From contig NZ_SMGP01000002.1 in assembly GCF_004339745.1 (NCBI RefSeq), forward strand, positions 372,001 to 436,000: a DNA stretch of 64,000 nucleotides, in the 5' to 3' direction. This document shows, in pieces, positions 35,028 to 43,685 of the stretch. The notes beneath the pieces were generated by a model. It searched no databases. It was not told the origin of the DNA and saw nothing but the letters and a program-made list of their open reading frames with translations. The number at the start of each line of letters is the position of its first letter. The stretch's first letter is position 1. The stretch comes from Paraburkholderia sp. BL9I2N2. Lineage in GTDB: Bacteria > Pseudomonadota > Gammaproteobacteria > Burkholderiales > Burkholderiaceae. The position numbers and the translations under genes were made by a program.

Positions 35028-37334
35028 GTGCGCAATTACCTTGTGCTTGCGGCGCTCGCCATGCTGGGCGCTTGCGGTGGCAATGACGGTTCGCCGAACG
35101 CGTCAGCGTCGGCGGACAAGCAGGTGGCCGCAGTCGATTCCTCTGCCGCTTCGGCAGCTTTGGCGGCCTCGGCGGCCGACACGGCCAACGTCGAAAGCGA
35201 ATTCAAGGCCGCGAAGGCCATTCCGGTCGGCATGAAGACGACGACCCCGCCGCTCGTGATCGCCGACCCCACCCTCAACCTTCCGCCCTACACACCGCCG
35301 GCGCCCCCCGCGCCGGTCTCCACTACCACCCTTTCGTTCGGCGACCTCACGAACTACCTCGCGCCGGGATCGACCCAGGGCTGGGCGCCGGGCGCCACCA
35401 ATTCCACCATCACCATTTCCGCGCCGGCCACCAACGGCACCGGCGCGGGCGACAAAACGGTGGCGCTCGCCAGCACCTACGCGAGCGCGTCGTATGAAGC
35501 GGACGTGACGGTCAGCGCGCCGGTCGGCAGCGGCGCCGCGAACGCGGGCTTTATCGTGCGCGTCACGAACCCGACGGCCGGCGGCCCCGACAGCCTGACC
35601 GGCTACTTCATCGGCCTCGATACGGGTACGCATTCGTTGGTGGTCGGCCGTCAGAACAACAGTTGGACCAACTTCATCTCGTATCCGGTCAGCACGATCG
35701 TCGGCGGCAGCACGCACCATCTGAAGGTCACGACGAGCGGCACGGCCATCACCGTCGACCTCGACCAGCAGCGCGTGATCAGCGTGAACGACGCCACCAA
35801 CGCCCTGCCCGCCGCCTTCCAGTCGGGCAGCTTCGGGCTGCGGCGCTTCGGCGTCGGCGCGACCTTCAGCAACATCACGATCCGCACGTATCCGACCGTG
35901 ACATCGCCGAGCTACGATTTCTCGAAGGTGGTCGGCGCGGTCTACACGCCTTCCAACGCGGTGAACGCGATCGACTTCTGGGAGAACTACGATCCGGAGA
36001 TCGTCAATCGCGAACTGACGTACGCACAGACCTACGGCATGAACACAATCGCGGTCTATCTGCATTACCTGGTGTGGGCGAACGACCGTGTGGCATTCCT
36101 GAGCAAGTTCGAGAACCTGCTGAAAATCGCCGCGCGCCACGGCATCAAGGTCTCGCCGATCTTCTACGACGACTGCTGGAACCCGACGCCGCAATTCGGC
36201 CCGCAGCCGGCGCCGGTCTGGGGCGTGCACAACAGCCAGTGGGTGCAGTCGCCGGGTACGCCGGTGGAACAGGCGTATTTCCAGCCGACCGCGTCCAATT
36301 CCGCCATCACGTATAAGGCGAGTCTCGCGAGCTACATCACCGACTTCGTCGCGCCACACCGCAAGGACCCGCGCATCATCTTCTGGGAAACGATGAACGA
36401 ACCCGGTTGCAGCGGCAATGGTGCATTGCAGGAAACCCGCGCGGCGCTGATGAACGATGCGCGCATCGCCATCCTGAACGCGGGCGCGACGCAGCCGATC
36501 AACGCGCCGCAAGTGCAGGAAGACGAAGGCACGTACTTCTCCGACTTCTATGCGTTCCATCCGTACGGCAACCCGTACACGGGTCCGGTGAACGGCAGCA
36601 ATGTCAGCGCGCTGAATTCCGAAACGCTGCAGCGCGGCTTCCCCGGCACCACGGGTCAAACCATGCCGGGCATCGTGTCGAACTATGGCGGCACGACGGG
36701 GTTCATCGTGTGGGAGCTGATGATCGGCCGCACCAACACGCGCTTCCACTGGGGCCAGGTGCCGGGCGCGCCCGCCACGGTCGAACCGGCTACGCCCTTC
36801 CAGGGGACGATCTATCCGGACGGCCATCCGTGGCAGACCTCGGAGACGCAGGCGTTGACAGGTGGCTTCAACGTGAAGCTGCCGGTGCTGCAAGTTGGCT
36901 ACTACAACGATCCGACGTTCGCGAGCGCGCCCGTCAAGACCTCGGTTACGCCGTTGATCGACTTCGATCTGAACACCGAGCGCGGCACCGATTCGCCTGA
37001 CGCCTCCGCGGGCATCAACGCGACTCACTACGGCGTGCGCTGGACCGGGGCGATCCAGGCGGCACAGGACGGCCTCTATACGTTCTCGATCGACAGCGAC
37101 AACGTTGCGCGCCTGTGGATCAACGGCGTGAAGATCATCGACAAGAAGACCTCGACGCAATCCACCGTAAGCGGCAAGACCTGGCTCGCCGCGAAGCAGC
37201 GCGCGTCGATCAAGGTCGAGTATGTGCACGGCACCGGTGCGGCCAGCATGCATCTGCTGTGGTCGAACCCGGCGGCGAGCAATCCGAACACGCTGCGGAT
37301 CGTGCCGTCCGATTCGCTCGTGACGTCGAACTAG
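35028..37334 (+). CDS. Secreted lipoprotein glycoside hydrolase (cellulase-like fold) with PA14 domain
   Basis: A 768-residue protein starting with GTG, six bases after AGGAG. Lipobox 'MLGAC' (Cys15) is followed by an Ala/Ser linker. Residues about 100-290 look like a beta-sandwich of the laminin-G/DUF1080 type. Residues about 300-620 resemble a GH clan-A TIM barrel: 'FWETMNEPG' gives a probable acid/base Glu458 after the hallmark Asn-Glu-Pro, and 'FIVWELMIG' gives a candidate nucleophile Glu563. Residues about 640-765 are a PA14 domain ('GVRWTGAIQAAQDGLYTFSI' in pieces, 'DNVARLWINGVKIID'), usually carbohydrate-binding. The target polysaccharide is unknown. A trehalase gene follows 213 bases downstream. 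Confidence 0.85.
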   Translation: MRNYLVLAALAMLGACGGNDGSPNASASADKQVAAVDSSAASAALAASAADTANVESEFKAAKAIPVGMKTTTPPLVIADPTLNLPPYTPPAPPAPVSTTTLSFGDLTNYLAPGSTQGWAPGATNSTITISAPATNGTGAGDKTVALASTYASASYEADVTVSAPVGSGAANAGFIVRVTNPTAGGPDSLTGYFIGLDTGTHSLVVGRQNNSWTNFISYPVSTIVGGSTHHLKVTTSGTAITVDLDQQRVISVNDATNALPAAFQSGSFGLRRFGVGATFSNITIRTYPTVTSPSYDFSKVVGAVYTPSNAVNAIDFWENYDPEIVNRELTYAQTYGMNTIAVYLHYLVWANDRVAFLSKFENLLKIAARHGIKVSPIFYDDCWNPTPQFGPQPAPVWGVHNSQWVQSPGTPVEQAYFQPTASNSAITYKASLASYITDFVAPHRKDPRIIFWETMNEPGCSGNGALQETRAALMNDARIAILNAGATQPINAPQVQEDEGTYFSDFYAFHPYGNPYTGPVNGSNVSALNSETLQRGFPGTTGQTMPGIVSNYGGTTGFIVWELMIGRTNTRFHWGQVPGAPATVEPATPFQGTIYPDGHPWQTSETQALTGGFNVKLPVLQVGYYNDPTFASAPVKTSVTPLIDFDLNTERGTDSPDASAGINATHYGVRWTGAIQAAQDGLYTFSIDSDNVARLWINGVKIIDKKTSTQSTVSGKTWLAAKQRASIKVEYVHGTGAASMHLLWSNPAASNPNTLRIVPSDSLVTSN

Positions 37335-37547
37335 AGGAAGTCGAACTCAGCGGGCCGGCAGCAAAAGTAAAACCGCCGGCGCGGCTGGTTGTGCAGCGCA
37401 GCGGCATGCGCATCTCGCGCATGCCGTTCGCATAGCCGTTTGTAACGCCCCGTAATTTGTGCGATGCTAGCCACGCCCTGGTCATCCCAAGAAGAAACCG
37501 TGGGCGCGAGGCAGACCAATCCTGTTGTCCATTCCTCTGGAGGAGAC

Positions 37548-39221
37548 ATGATTGAGTCATCGCAATTGCGCAGCTTCGGGCGCGCCGACATCGCATCTCG
37601 CACCTCTTTCCGCACCACTGAATCCATCAGGCTGCACCGCATAGCGGCCGCTTCAAGCTTCGTTTTCCTGATCAGTCTCGCCGGCGTCTGCCACGCCGAC
37701 ACCCAGGTCGGCGGCACGCTTCCGCCCGCGCCCGACAAACTCTACGGCGACCTCTTCGTGGCCGTGCAAACCGCGCAGATTTATCCGGACCAGAAGACCT
37801 TCGTCGATGCAACGCCGAACGCCGATCCCGCCACGATCGTGCAGTTGTACGAGCAGCAGAAGAACACTACCGGTTTTTCTCTGGCGAACTTCGTCAACCA
37901 GTACTTCACGCCGCCGAGCGAGCCGGTCATCACGCCGCCCGCCAACCAGACGCTGCGTGAACACATCAACTGGCTATGGCCCGCGCTGACCCGCACCACC
38001 ACGAGCGCGCCACCGAACAGCTCGTTGATTCCGTTGCCGAAACCGTATGTGGTGCCGGGCGGCCGGTTCCGCGAAGGCTACTACTGGGATACCTATTTCA
38101 CGATGCTGGGGCTGCAGGAATCGGGCAACGAAAATCTCGTCGACGACATGCTCGATAACTTCGCGTACGAGATCAAAACCTTCGGCCATATTCCAAACGG
38201 CAATCGCACGTACTACCTCGACCGTTCACAGCCGCCGTTTTTCTCGCACATGGTGGAACTCGCCGCGAAGGTGGAAGGCCACGGCGTCTACCAGAAGTAC
38301 CTGCCGGCGTTGCGCAAGGAATACGCGTACTGGATGCAGGGCGAGAACACCACGCAACCCGGCTCGGCCACGCGCAACGTCGTCGTGATGCCGGATCGCA
38401 CGGTGCTCAACCGCTACTGGGATGAGCTCGACACGCCGCGCGACGAATCGTATCTGGAGGACATCCAGACCGCGAAACAGGCGAGCGGCCGCAATCCGAA
38501 CGACGTCTACCGCGAATTGCGGGCGACCGCCGAAAGCGGCTGGGATTTCAGCTCGCGCTGGTTCGGCGACAACATGACGCTCGCGACGGTGCGCACCACG
38601 TCGATCATTCCGGTCGACCTGAACAGCCTGATGTTCCACCTCGAGATCACCATCGCCAAGGGTTGCGGCGAGACGCGGGATTTCCGCTGCGTCGGCGAAT
38701 TCGCGCAACGCGCCGCGAAGCGTGCGCTCGGCATCAACCGCTATCTGTGGAATCCCAACGGCTATTACGGCGACTATGACTGGCAGCTCGCCAAACCGCG
38801 GGACAACAAGACCGCGGCGATGGTGTTTCCGCTGTTTGTCGGCGCGGCGTGGCCGGATCGCGCGCTGAGGACGGCGAAACAGGTGCAGTCGACCTTGCTG
38901 CAACCGGGCGGCCTCGTCACGACGACCTACAACACGACGCAGCAATGGGACGCGCCGAACGGCTGGGCGCCGCTGCACTGGGCGGCGATTCAGGGCTTGA
39001 AGCGTTATGGCCAGGACGCGCTCGCGCAACAGATCGGCACGCGCTTTCTCACCGACGTCAAAGGCGTCTATGCGTCAGATCAGAAACTGGTCGAGAAATA
39101 CGTGGTGGAAGGCGCGGGAACGGGCGGCGGCGGCGGTGGCGAATATCCGCTGCAGGACGGCTTCGGCTGGACGAATGGCGTGACGCTGAAGCTGCTCGAC
39201 CTGTATAGCCGAGGCGAGTGA
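37548..39221 (+). CDS. treA: Periplasmic trehalase (GH37)
   Basis: A 557-residue enzyme that splits trehalose into two glucose molecules. The N-terminus carries an extended signal peptide (hydrophobic core around residues 33-48, cleavage after CHA). Both trehalase signatures are intact: 'PGGRFREGYYWDTYF' and 'QWDAPNGWAP'. 'GHIPNGNRTYYLDRSQPP' and the Gly-rich 'GTGGGGGGEYPLQDGFGWTNG' are also diagnostic of GH37. The start at 37548 is set by GGAGGAG directly upstream and a shared frame with the signal peptide. It lies downstream of the secreted glycoside hydrolase, with its own likely promoter. Confidence 0.95.
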   Translation: MIESSQLRSFGRADIASRTSFRTTESIRLHRIAAASSFVFLISLAGVCHADTQVGGTLPPAPDKLYGDLFVAVQTAQIYPDQKTFVDATPNADPATIVQLYEQQKNTTGFSLANFVNQYFTPPSEPVITPPANQTLREHINWLWPALTRTTTSAPPNSSLIPLPKPYVVPGGRFREGYYWDTYFTMLGLQESGNENLVDDMLDNFAYEIKTFGHIPNGNRTYYLDRSQPPFFSHMVELAAKVEGHGVYQKYLPALRKEYAYWMQGENTTQPGSATRNVVVMPDRTVLNRYWDELDTPRDESYLEDIQTAKQASGRNPNDVYRELRATAESGWDFSSRWFGDNMTLATVRTTSIIPVDLNSLMFHLEITIAKGCGETRDFRCVGEFAQRAAKRALGINRYLWNPNGYYGDYDWQLAKPRDNKTAAMVFPLFVGAAWPDRALRTAKQVQSTLLQPGGLVTTTYNTTQQWDAPNGWAPLHWAAIQGLKRYGQDALAQQIGTRFLTDVKGVYASDQKLVEKYVVEGAGTGGGGGGEYPLQDGFGWTNGVTLKLLDLYSRGE

Positions 39222-39263
39222 AGCTGCACGGAGGGCGGTCGCGCGGTCGTGGCAGGTCATGAA

Positions 39264-39283
39264 TACTGTATAAAAACACAGTA
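39264..39283. promoter_or_regulatory. LexA (SOS) box
   Basis: A perfect LexA-type palindrome TACTGT-N8-ACAGTA (spacer ATAAAAAC), fitting the enterobacterial/betaproteobacterial consensus CTGT-N8-ACAG with extra matching flanks. Its right end overlaps a TATAAT -10 element, so bound LexA should block RNA polymerase. The only gene downstream on this side is the AlkB-type demethylase. Confidence 0.88.
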
Positions 39284-39287
39284 TAAT
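39282..39287 (+). promoter_or_regulatory. -10 promoter element of the alkB-type gene
   Basis: A consensus TATAAT overlapping the last bases of the LexA box. No good -35 hexamer was found at 16-18 bases upstream. Transcription would begin near 39294, downstream of an ATG at 39286. That excludes the longer reading of the gene and supports the start at 39346. Confidence 0.65.
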
Positions 39288-39345
39288 GATTTGCCCGAGC
39301 CGCCCTTCGTTTTCCGACCGGCGGCGCCCAGCACACGTCGGAATC

Positions 39346-39945
39346 ATGGTGTCCCAGCAAGCCCTATTCGCGCCCGAGCCCGTCGCTCTCCTCCATGACG
39401 AGGAAGGCGGCATCCGCTATCTGCCCGAGTCGATCCCGGCCGACACGGCCCAGGCGTGGTTCGAGGCGGCGCTGCGCAATGTCGGCTGGCTCAGTCAGCA
39501 GCGCATGATGTACGAGCGCGAGGTCGCCGTGCCGCGCCTGCTCGCCACCTTCGCGCGCGAAGCAGACGATCTGCCCGCGCCGTTGGGCGAAGCATTCGAA
39601 GCCGTGCGCGCGCTCGTGGGCGCGCCGTTCAATCGCGTCGGTCTCAATCTCTATCGCGACGGCAGCGACAGCGTCGCGCTTCACAGCGACAAGACAGAGA
39701 AGCTCGTGCCTGCTCAGCCGATTGCCATCGTCTCGCTCGGCGCGACCCGGCGCATGTCGATCCGGCCCAAGGCCGGTGCCGGTGCCGGTGCCGGTGCCGG
39801 ACGAATCGTGCACGTCGAACTGGAGGCCGGCAGTTGTCTTGTCATGAGCTATGCGTCGCAATTTACCCATGAGCACGGCATTCCCAAACTTGCGGGTATG
39901 ACGGAGCCGCGCATCAGCCTCGCGTTTCGCTGCTTCAGCGGCTGA
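39346..39945 (+). CDS. alkB: AlkB-type 2-oxoglutarate/Fe(II) dioxygenase, SOS-controlled
   Basis: A 199-residue DNA/RNA alkylation-damage reversal enzyme. It should oxidatively remove methyl groups from 1-methyladenine and 3-methylcytosine using Fe(II) and 2-oxoglutarate. The Fe ligands are His and Asp in 'VALHSDKTE' and the distal His in 'QFTHEHGIPK'; the 2-oxoglutarate Arg lies in 'EPRISLAFR'. 'NRVGLNLYRDGSDSV' is the nucleotide-recognition region of the AlkB2/3-like group. A Gly-Ala tract (KAGAGAGAGAGR) encoded by GGTGCC repeats sits between the two halves of the fold. The start is chosen because the promoter -10 lies over an upstream ATG. Confidence 0.88.
   Translation: MVSQQALFAPEPVALLHDEEGGIRYLPESIPADTAQAWFEAALRNVGWLSQQRMMYEREVAVPRLLATFAREADDLPAPLGEAFEAVRALVGAPFNRVGLNLYRDGSDSVALHSDKTEKLVPAQPIAIVSLGATRRMSIRPKAGAGAGAGAGRIVHVELEAGSCLVMSYASQFTHEHGIPKLAGMTEPRISLAFRCFSG
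39775..39798 (+). repeat. GGTGCC hexamer tandem repeat inside alkB
   Basis: Four perfect GGTGCC units in a row, encoding Gly-Ala repeats within the AlkB-type protein. Because the unit is six bases, gain or loss of a copy changes protein length but not frame. Confidence 0.8.
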
Positions 39946-39960
39946 CGAGCGAGAAGCGCG

Positions 39961-40680
39961 TCAGAGCAGCGTGACCTTGCCCGTCGCCAGATCGTAAACG
40001 CCGCCGACAATCTTGACCCTGCCGCTCTTCACGTATGGCCCGATGAGCGGTCTGGATACGATCAGCCGGTTGGTATTCAACTTGACGTTTTCGATCGTGG
40101 CTTGCTCGACGAGATCCTCGCCGTGGCCCACTTTCGCCATTTGCACGGCGGGTTTGAGCGCGCGGACCAGTTCCGGCAGATGGCCGGGCAAACGGGTTCT
40201 GTCCTTCAGCGCCTTGACCGTGGCGGTTACCGCGCCACACTGCGTGTGCCCGAGCACCATGATAAGCGGCACGCCGAGAATCTCGACGCCATACTCGAGG
40301 CTCGCGAGAATATCGTCGTTGACGAAATTGCCTGCCACGCGCACCACGAACAGATCGCCCGGACCCTGATCGAAGGCGAGCTCCGGCGCGACCCGCGAAT
40401 CCGCGCAGCCGACGATGGCGGCAATCGGATACTGCGCCGAGACACGCGCCGCGCGGTCAGCGGAATAGTCCTTGTTTGAAGGGGTATTCGCGGCGTAGCG
40501 GGCGTTGCCCTGCATCAGGCGGTCGAGCGCTTCAGCTGGTGGAATCGAATTCGGCGCATTGCCGGACGCGGGCTGCGCCGCCACGGCAACGTGCCGCGAC
40601 AAACCCGCCAGCGTGATCGACGACGCACCAGCCAGCAGCAGATTGCGCCGCATGGGGGAAGCCAGATGACGGCCGCACAT
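39961..40680 (-). CDS. Beta-class carbonic anhydrase with export signal
   Basis: A 239-residue zinc enzyme interconverting CO2 and bicarbonate. The zinc ligands and catalytic pair are intact: Cys, Asp and Arg in 'GCADSRVAPEL', then His and Cys in 'LGHTQCGAV'. An N-terminal 35-residue extension with 'MRRNLLLAGASSITLAG' is a twin-arginine-like signal, so the enzyme is probably periplasmic. The start at 40680 is supported by AGGAGG upstream; the inner ATG at 40653 lacks one. It lies downstream of a second, unexported carbonic anhydrase gene on the same strand, 118 bases away. Confidence 0.92.
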   Translation of the reverse strand: MCGRHLASPMRRNLLLAGASSITLAGLSRHVAVAAQPASGNAPNSIPPAEALDRLMQGNARYAANTPSNKDYSADRAARVSAQYPIAAIVGCADSRVAPELAFDQGPGDLFVVRVAGNFVNDDILASLEYGVEILGVPLIMVLGHTQCGAVTATVKALKDRTRLPGHLPELVRALKPAVQMAKVGHGEDLVEQATIENVKLNTNRLIVSRPLIGPYVKSGRVKIVGGVYDLATGKVTLL

Positions 40681-40798
40681 GGCTCGCCTCCTATGTCATG
40701 AGCAACGCCCCAGCGGTACCGTTCGAACCGGCATGAGCCGTGAAAGTTGGTCGCGCACGCGACGCCTCATCGTGCGCCTCTCACGTTCAAACATCAAG

Positions 40799-41434
40799 CT
40801 AGACGGCGTAAATGTCCGGGTTGTCCGCCAGCGGCAAAAACTTGCCGGTAGGTCCGTCGAGCGCGAGCATCGCACCGCTTTCGATATCGAAGATCCAGCC
40901 GTGCAGCCGCAGCGTTTTGTTCGCGAGCCCGACTGCCACCGACGGATGCGTGCGAATGTTCGCAAGTTGCGCAATCACGTTGTCTTTGACCAGGGCTTCG
41001 AGACACTCCGCGTCCGAATGGTAAGTGCGTGATGCGTTGATGGCCTTGGCCGCATCCGCGTGACGCAGCCAACCCGCCACCGCCGGCAGATGGTCGAGGT
41101 TTTTGCACGTCGAGATCGCCGTCATCGCGCCGCAATTCGAGTGGCCGCAAATCACGATATCGCGAACACCCAATACGGCCACCGCGTACTCGACGGTCGC
41201 CGACACGCCGCCCGGCTCCGGACCATAAGACGGCACGATGTTGCCCGCATTGCGGATCACGAACAGCGAACCCGGCTCGGTCTGCGTCAGCAGCTCCGGC
41301 ACGACACGGCTGTCCGAGCACGTCACGAAAAGCGTACTGGGACTTTGCGCCATCGACAAACGCTTGAACAATGCGCTCTGCTGCGGAAAGACTTCTCGTT
41401 GAAAGCGGATGAAGCCTTCGATGATTTCCTGCAC
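40799..41434 (-). CDS. can: Beta-class carbonic anhydrase, cytoplasmic
   Basis: A 211-residue CynT/Can-type carbonic anhydrase. It shows 'TCSDSRVVPELL' (zinc Cys, catalytic Asp-Arg) and 'CGHSNCGAMTA' (zinc His and Cys), with the usual C-terminal 'LRLHGWIFDIESG'. No signal peptide. The start is a GTG with GGAG seven bases upstream. It supplies bicarbonate for carboxylases. The exported paralogue follows on the same strand, and the two may be co-transcribed. Confidence 0.94.
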   Translation of the reverse strand: MQEIIEGFIRFQREVFPQQSALFKRLSMAQSPSTLFVTCSDSRVVPELLTQTEPGSLFVIRNAGNIVPSYGPEPGGVSATVEYAVAVLGVRDIVICGHSNCGAMTAISTCKNLDHLPAVAGWLRHADAAKAINASRTYHSDAECLEALVKDNVIAQLANIRTHPSVAVGLANKTLRLHGWIFDIESGAMLALDGPTGKFLPLADNPDIYAV

Positions 41435-41784
41435 GGTTGTTCTCCAGATAAATCAAAGAATGAGCCTGCGGTGCCCGCGACAATACGAAAGCCGGGAGCA
41501 CGCAGGCGATCTATTCGCGCGACTATACCGCAGCCGCAACCACGAACTCGACGAACCTGCAGGCGCGAGCAGCAACGAGGCCCCTTCATCACGACATCTT
41601 CATGCCTCACTGAAGCACAAAAAAAAGCCCCGGCTGTTACCAGCCGGGGCCAACTCTCTCGCTCGCACACCGGAAACCGTGCGTGCATGACTACTTTACC
41701 GATACCGACGAAGCCTATCTATACGCCGCGCTGGAAGAGTCCTTTCCAACGTGGCCCAACACACACTGCGTCGGGCCAGTCGAA
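41435..41784. other. Intergenic region with a terminator
   Basis: About 350 bases between the carbonic anhydrase start and the DUF4148 stop, both on the minus strand. It holds the intrinsic terminator at 41619-41650 and presumably the carbonic anhydrase promoter. No gene was seen. Confidence 0.6.
41619..41650 (-). terminator. Rho-independent terminator
   Basis: A perfect 10-bp GC-rich stem (GCCCCGGCTG / CAGCCGGGGC) with a four-base loop, followed on the minus strand by eight T residues. It ends transcripts from the DUF4148 gene before the carbonic anhydrase gene. Confidence 0.9.
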
Positions 41785-42093
41785 TCAACGGCTGTACATT
41801 GCGTTCCAGTCCGCTGCGGACACAGCCGGGCGGCCGCTTTGCGACGAACCCACCACGCTGCCGCCATAACCGCTGGTCTCGCCGTTGCGCGCCGCGACGC
41901 GCGCTTGCGCGGCCTGAATCGCTTCCGGATAACGCGTCTGATCGCCGTCGCCGACGTGATAGCCGGCCTGTTGCAGTTGAACCAGTTCCGCGCGCACCTG
42001 CTCGCGCGTGATGCGGGAATTCGATTGGGCGAATACAGTGGCCGAAGCAGCCAGCGATGCAACGATAACGACGGCCTTGATCAGGGACTTCAT
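41785..42093 (-). CDS. DUF4148 domain protein, exported
   Basis: A 102-residue small protein with a signal peptide (residues 1-22, cleavage after VFA). The mature part opens with the DUF4148 core 'RITREQVRAELVQLQQAGYHVG', in pieces, and ends in a Gly/Ser-rich region closing with 'AADWNAMYSR'. Many copies occur per Burkholderia genome; their function is unknown, with a periplasmic location expected. The start at 42093 has GGAGG upstream. Followed by a strong terminator. Confidence 0.9.
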   Translation of the reverse strand: MKSLIKAVVIVASLAASATVFAQSNSRITREQVRAELVQLQQAGYHVGDGDQTRYPEAIQAAQARVAARNGETSGYGGSVVGSSQSGRPAVSAADWNAMYSR

Positions 42094-42238
42094 GATGGAA
42101 ACAACCTCCGGGAATTGATGGTCAGCGGCACTTCGAATCACTCTCCGTGCAACCAGTGAACTCAATATAGGCGCCGATTCCTCAGAGAATAATGGCCGCC
42201 CGTCGAAGGGATTGTTCCTGAATCTGGAGAAATCACGC

Positions 42239-43390
42239 TTAGAAGCGCGTGCGGATCCCCACCGTGCCGACCACCTGATTGCCCGTCGACGACGCGCCGC
42301 CCGCCGTGTTGATAAACGCGGTGTAGCCCTTGCCGCTCACGTGCTGGTACATCGCTTCGGCATACACGTCGGTGCGCAGCGACAGCGCATAGACGGCCTG
42401 CAGGTTCACCTGATTCCATTTCGGATCGGAGCCGAAGCTCGACGTGCCGCTCACATGCGCGTTCGTATACGTGTAGGCCGCGCCGAGACTCAGCGCCGGC
42501 GTCACGGTGTACTTGCCGTTCACCTCGTAGTTGTCGAAGCGCATCGAACCATGCGTGGCGCCGAACGACGCGGTGTTCTGGAACTGGCTATGCGTATAGA
42601 CGAAGCCGGCCGTCACGGGACCGAAGCCATAGCTCAACGCGGCGCCGGCAGTGCGTTGCACATCGGCGCCGAGCTGGAAGCCGCCCGTGCCGTTGGCCGC
42701 GGATTCGCCGAGATCGACTGCGCCGGCCGTATTGGTAGTCGAGTTCGAACCGTTGATCTGCAAATAGCCTGCAGCCGCCTTGAACGGACCGTTGGCATAG
42801 CTCACGCCGGCACTATAGGCACGATTGACCGCAAAGTCCGTGTTGTTCGAAAACGCATACATCCCGCCGAACTTCAGACCGGCATAATTCGCGCTCGTGT
42901 ATTTCACGGCGTTGCTCATGCGCACCGAGTGGTTCAGATTGTCGTTGTCGAACGGATGCGCGAACCCGGTATCGCCGAAGGTGCCCGCCGTGCCCGAGAG
43001 CGGCGCGACGAAGTCGACCAGCGAGTCGTACTGGCGGCCGAGCGTGAACGTGCCGTACTGCTTGCTGCTCAAGCCGACGAATGCCTGACGGCCGAACAGC
43101 CGGTTATTCTGGCCGAGCTTGCCGTTCTGCACGTTGTAGCCGTTCTCCAGCACGAAGATCGCCTGCATTCCGCCGCCGAGATCCTCGGCGCCGCGCAAGC
43201 CGAAGCGGCTGCCGTTGATGTTGCCGCTCGTCGCCTGAACCAGCGCACCCTGCGAGTTGCCCTTCTTCACGTTGTTGGTGTACATCACGCCGGCGTCGAT
43301 GAGGCCGTACAGCGTGACCGAACTTTGCGCATGCGCGGTGGCGGCGGCGAGTCCTGCAAACGCCGCAACCGCGGCGGAAATCTTTTTCAC
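42239..43390 (-). CDS. Outer-membrane porin (Gram-negative trimeric porin family)
   Basis: A 383-residue beta-barrel porin. It has a signal peptide of about 21 residues (cleavage before QSSVTLYG), then the family opening 'SSVTLYGLIDAGVMYTNN'. 'GSRFGLRGAEDLGGGMQAIFVLENG' (in pieces), 'LGRQYDSLVDFVAPL' and the C-terminal 'GTVGIRTRF' ending in Phe are all typical. It forms general diffusion pores for small hydrophilic solutes. The start is a GTG with AGGAG eight bases upstream. The truncated porin at 31084-31650 is its close relative. Confidence 0.95.
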   Translation of the reverse strand: MKKISAAVAAFAGLAAATAHAQSSVTLYGLIDAGVMYTNNVKKGNSQGALVQATSGNINGSRFGLRGAEDLGGGMQAIFVLENGYNVQNGKLGQNNRLFGRQAFVGLSSKQYGTFTLGRQYDSLVDFVAPLSGTAGTFGDTGFAHPFDNDNLNHSVRMSNAVKYTSANYAGLKFGGMYAFSNNTDFAVNRAYSAGVSYANGPFKAAAGYLQINGSNSTTNTAGAVDLGESAANGTGGFQLGADVQRTAGAALSYGFGPVTAGFVYTHSQFQNTASFGATHGSMRFDNYEVNGKYTVTPALSLGAAYTYTNAHVSGTSSFGSDPKWNQVNLQAVYALSLRTDVYAEAMYQHVSGKGYTAFINTAGGASSTGNQVVGTVGIRTRF

Positions 43391-43685
43391 GTCAATGCTC
43401 CTGCGTAGCTGAAATGTCAGGTTGAACAGCGACGCGAGTATAGAAACGCGGGCATCGGAAACGAATGCCCGTGGCCTGGAGCAGTCCTTTATGGAATCTG
43501 GAAGAATCGGTCATCGAAACGCAGCAATCGCGATGCGCTGCGCTTTGACGAGGCGTTTTTGAAGGTAAAGACGCGCGGCGATGGGTGTGCGCGGCGTGAA
43601 CGGGTTGCGTGTGAACAACAACCGTCGAGTGGCTTACGAGCCCGGCGCGCGCGCCGGACTCATCGTCAATCAGAAACCGGGCCGC

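Noticed and set aside
35103..37253. Very long open frame (over 700 codons) on the minus strand opposite the glycoside hydrolase gene
   Set aside because: Its translation is Arg/Val/Asp-rich with no domains, and it mirrors the codon pattern of the plus-strand gene. It is a high-GC antisense shadow; the plus strand has the lipobox, NEP and PA14 motifs.
39286..39345. Longer AlkB-type protein starting at the ATG at 39286
   Set aside because: That ATG lies in the -10 element of the LexA-controlled promoter, so a transcript from this promoter would not contain it.
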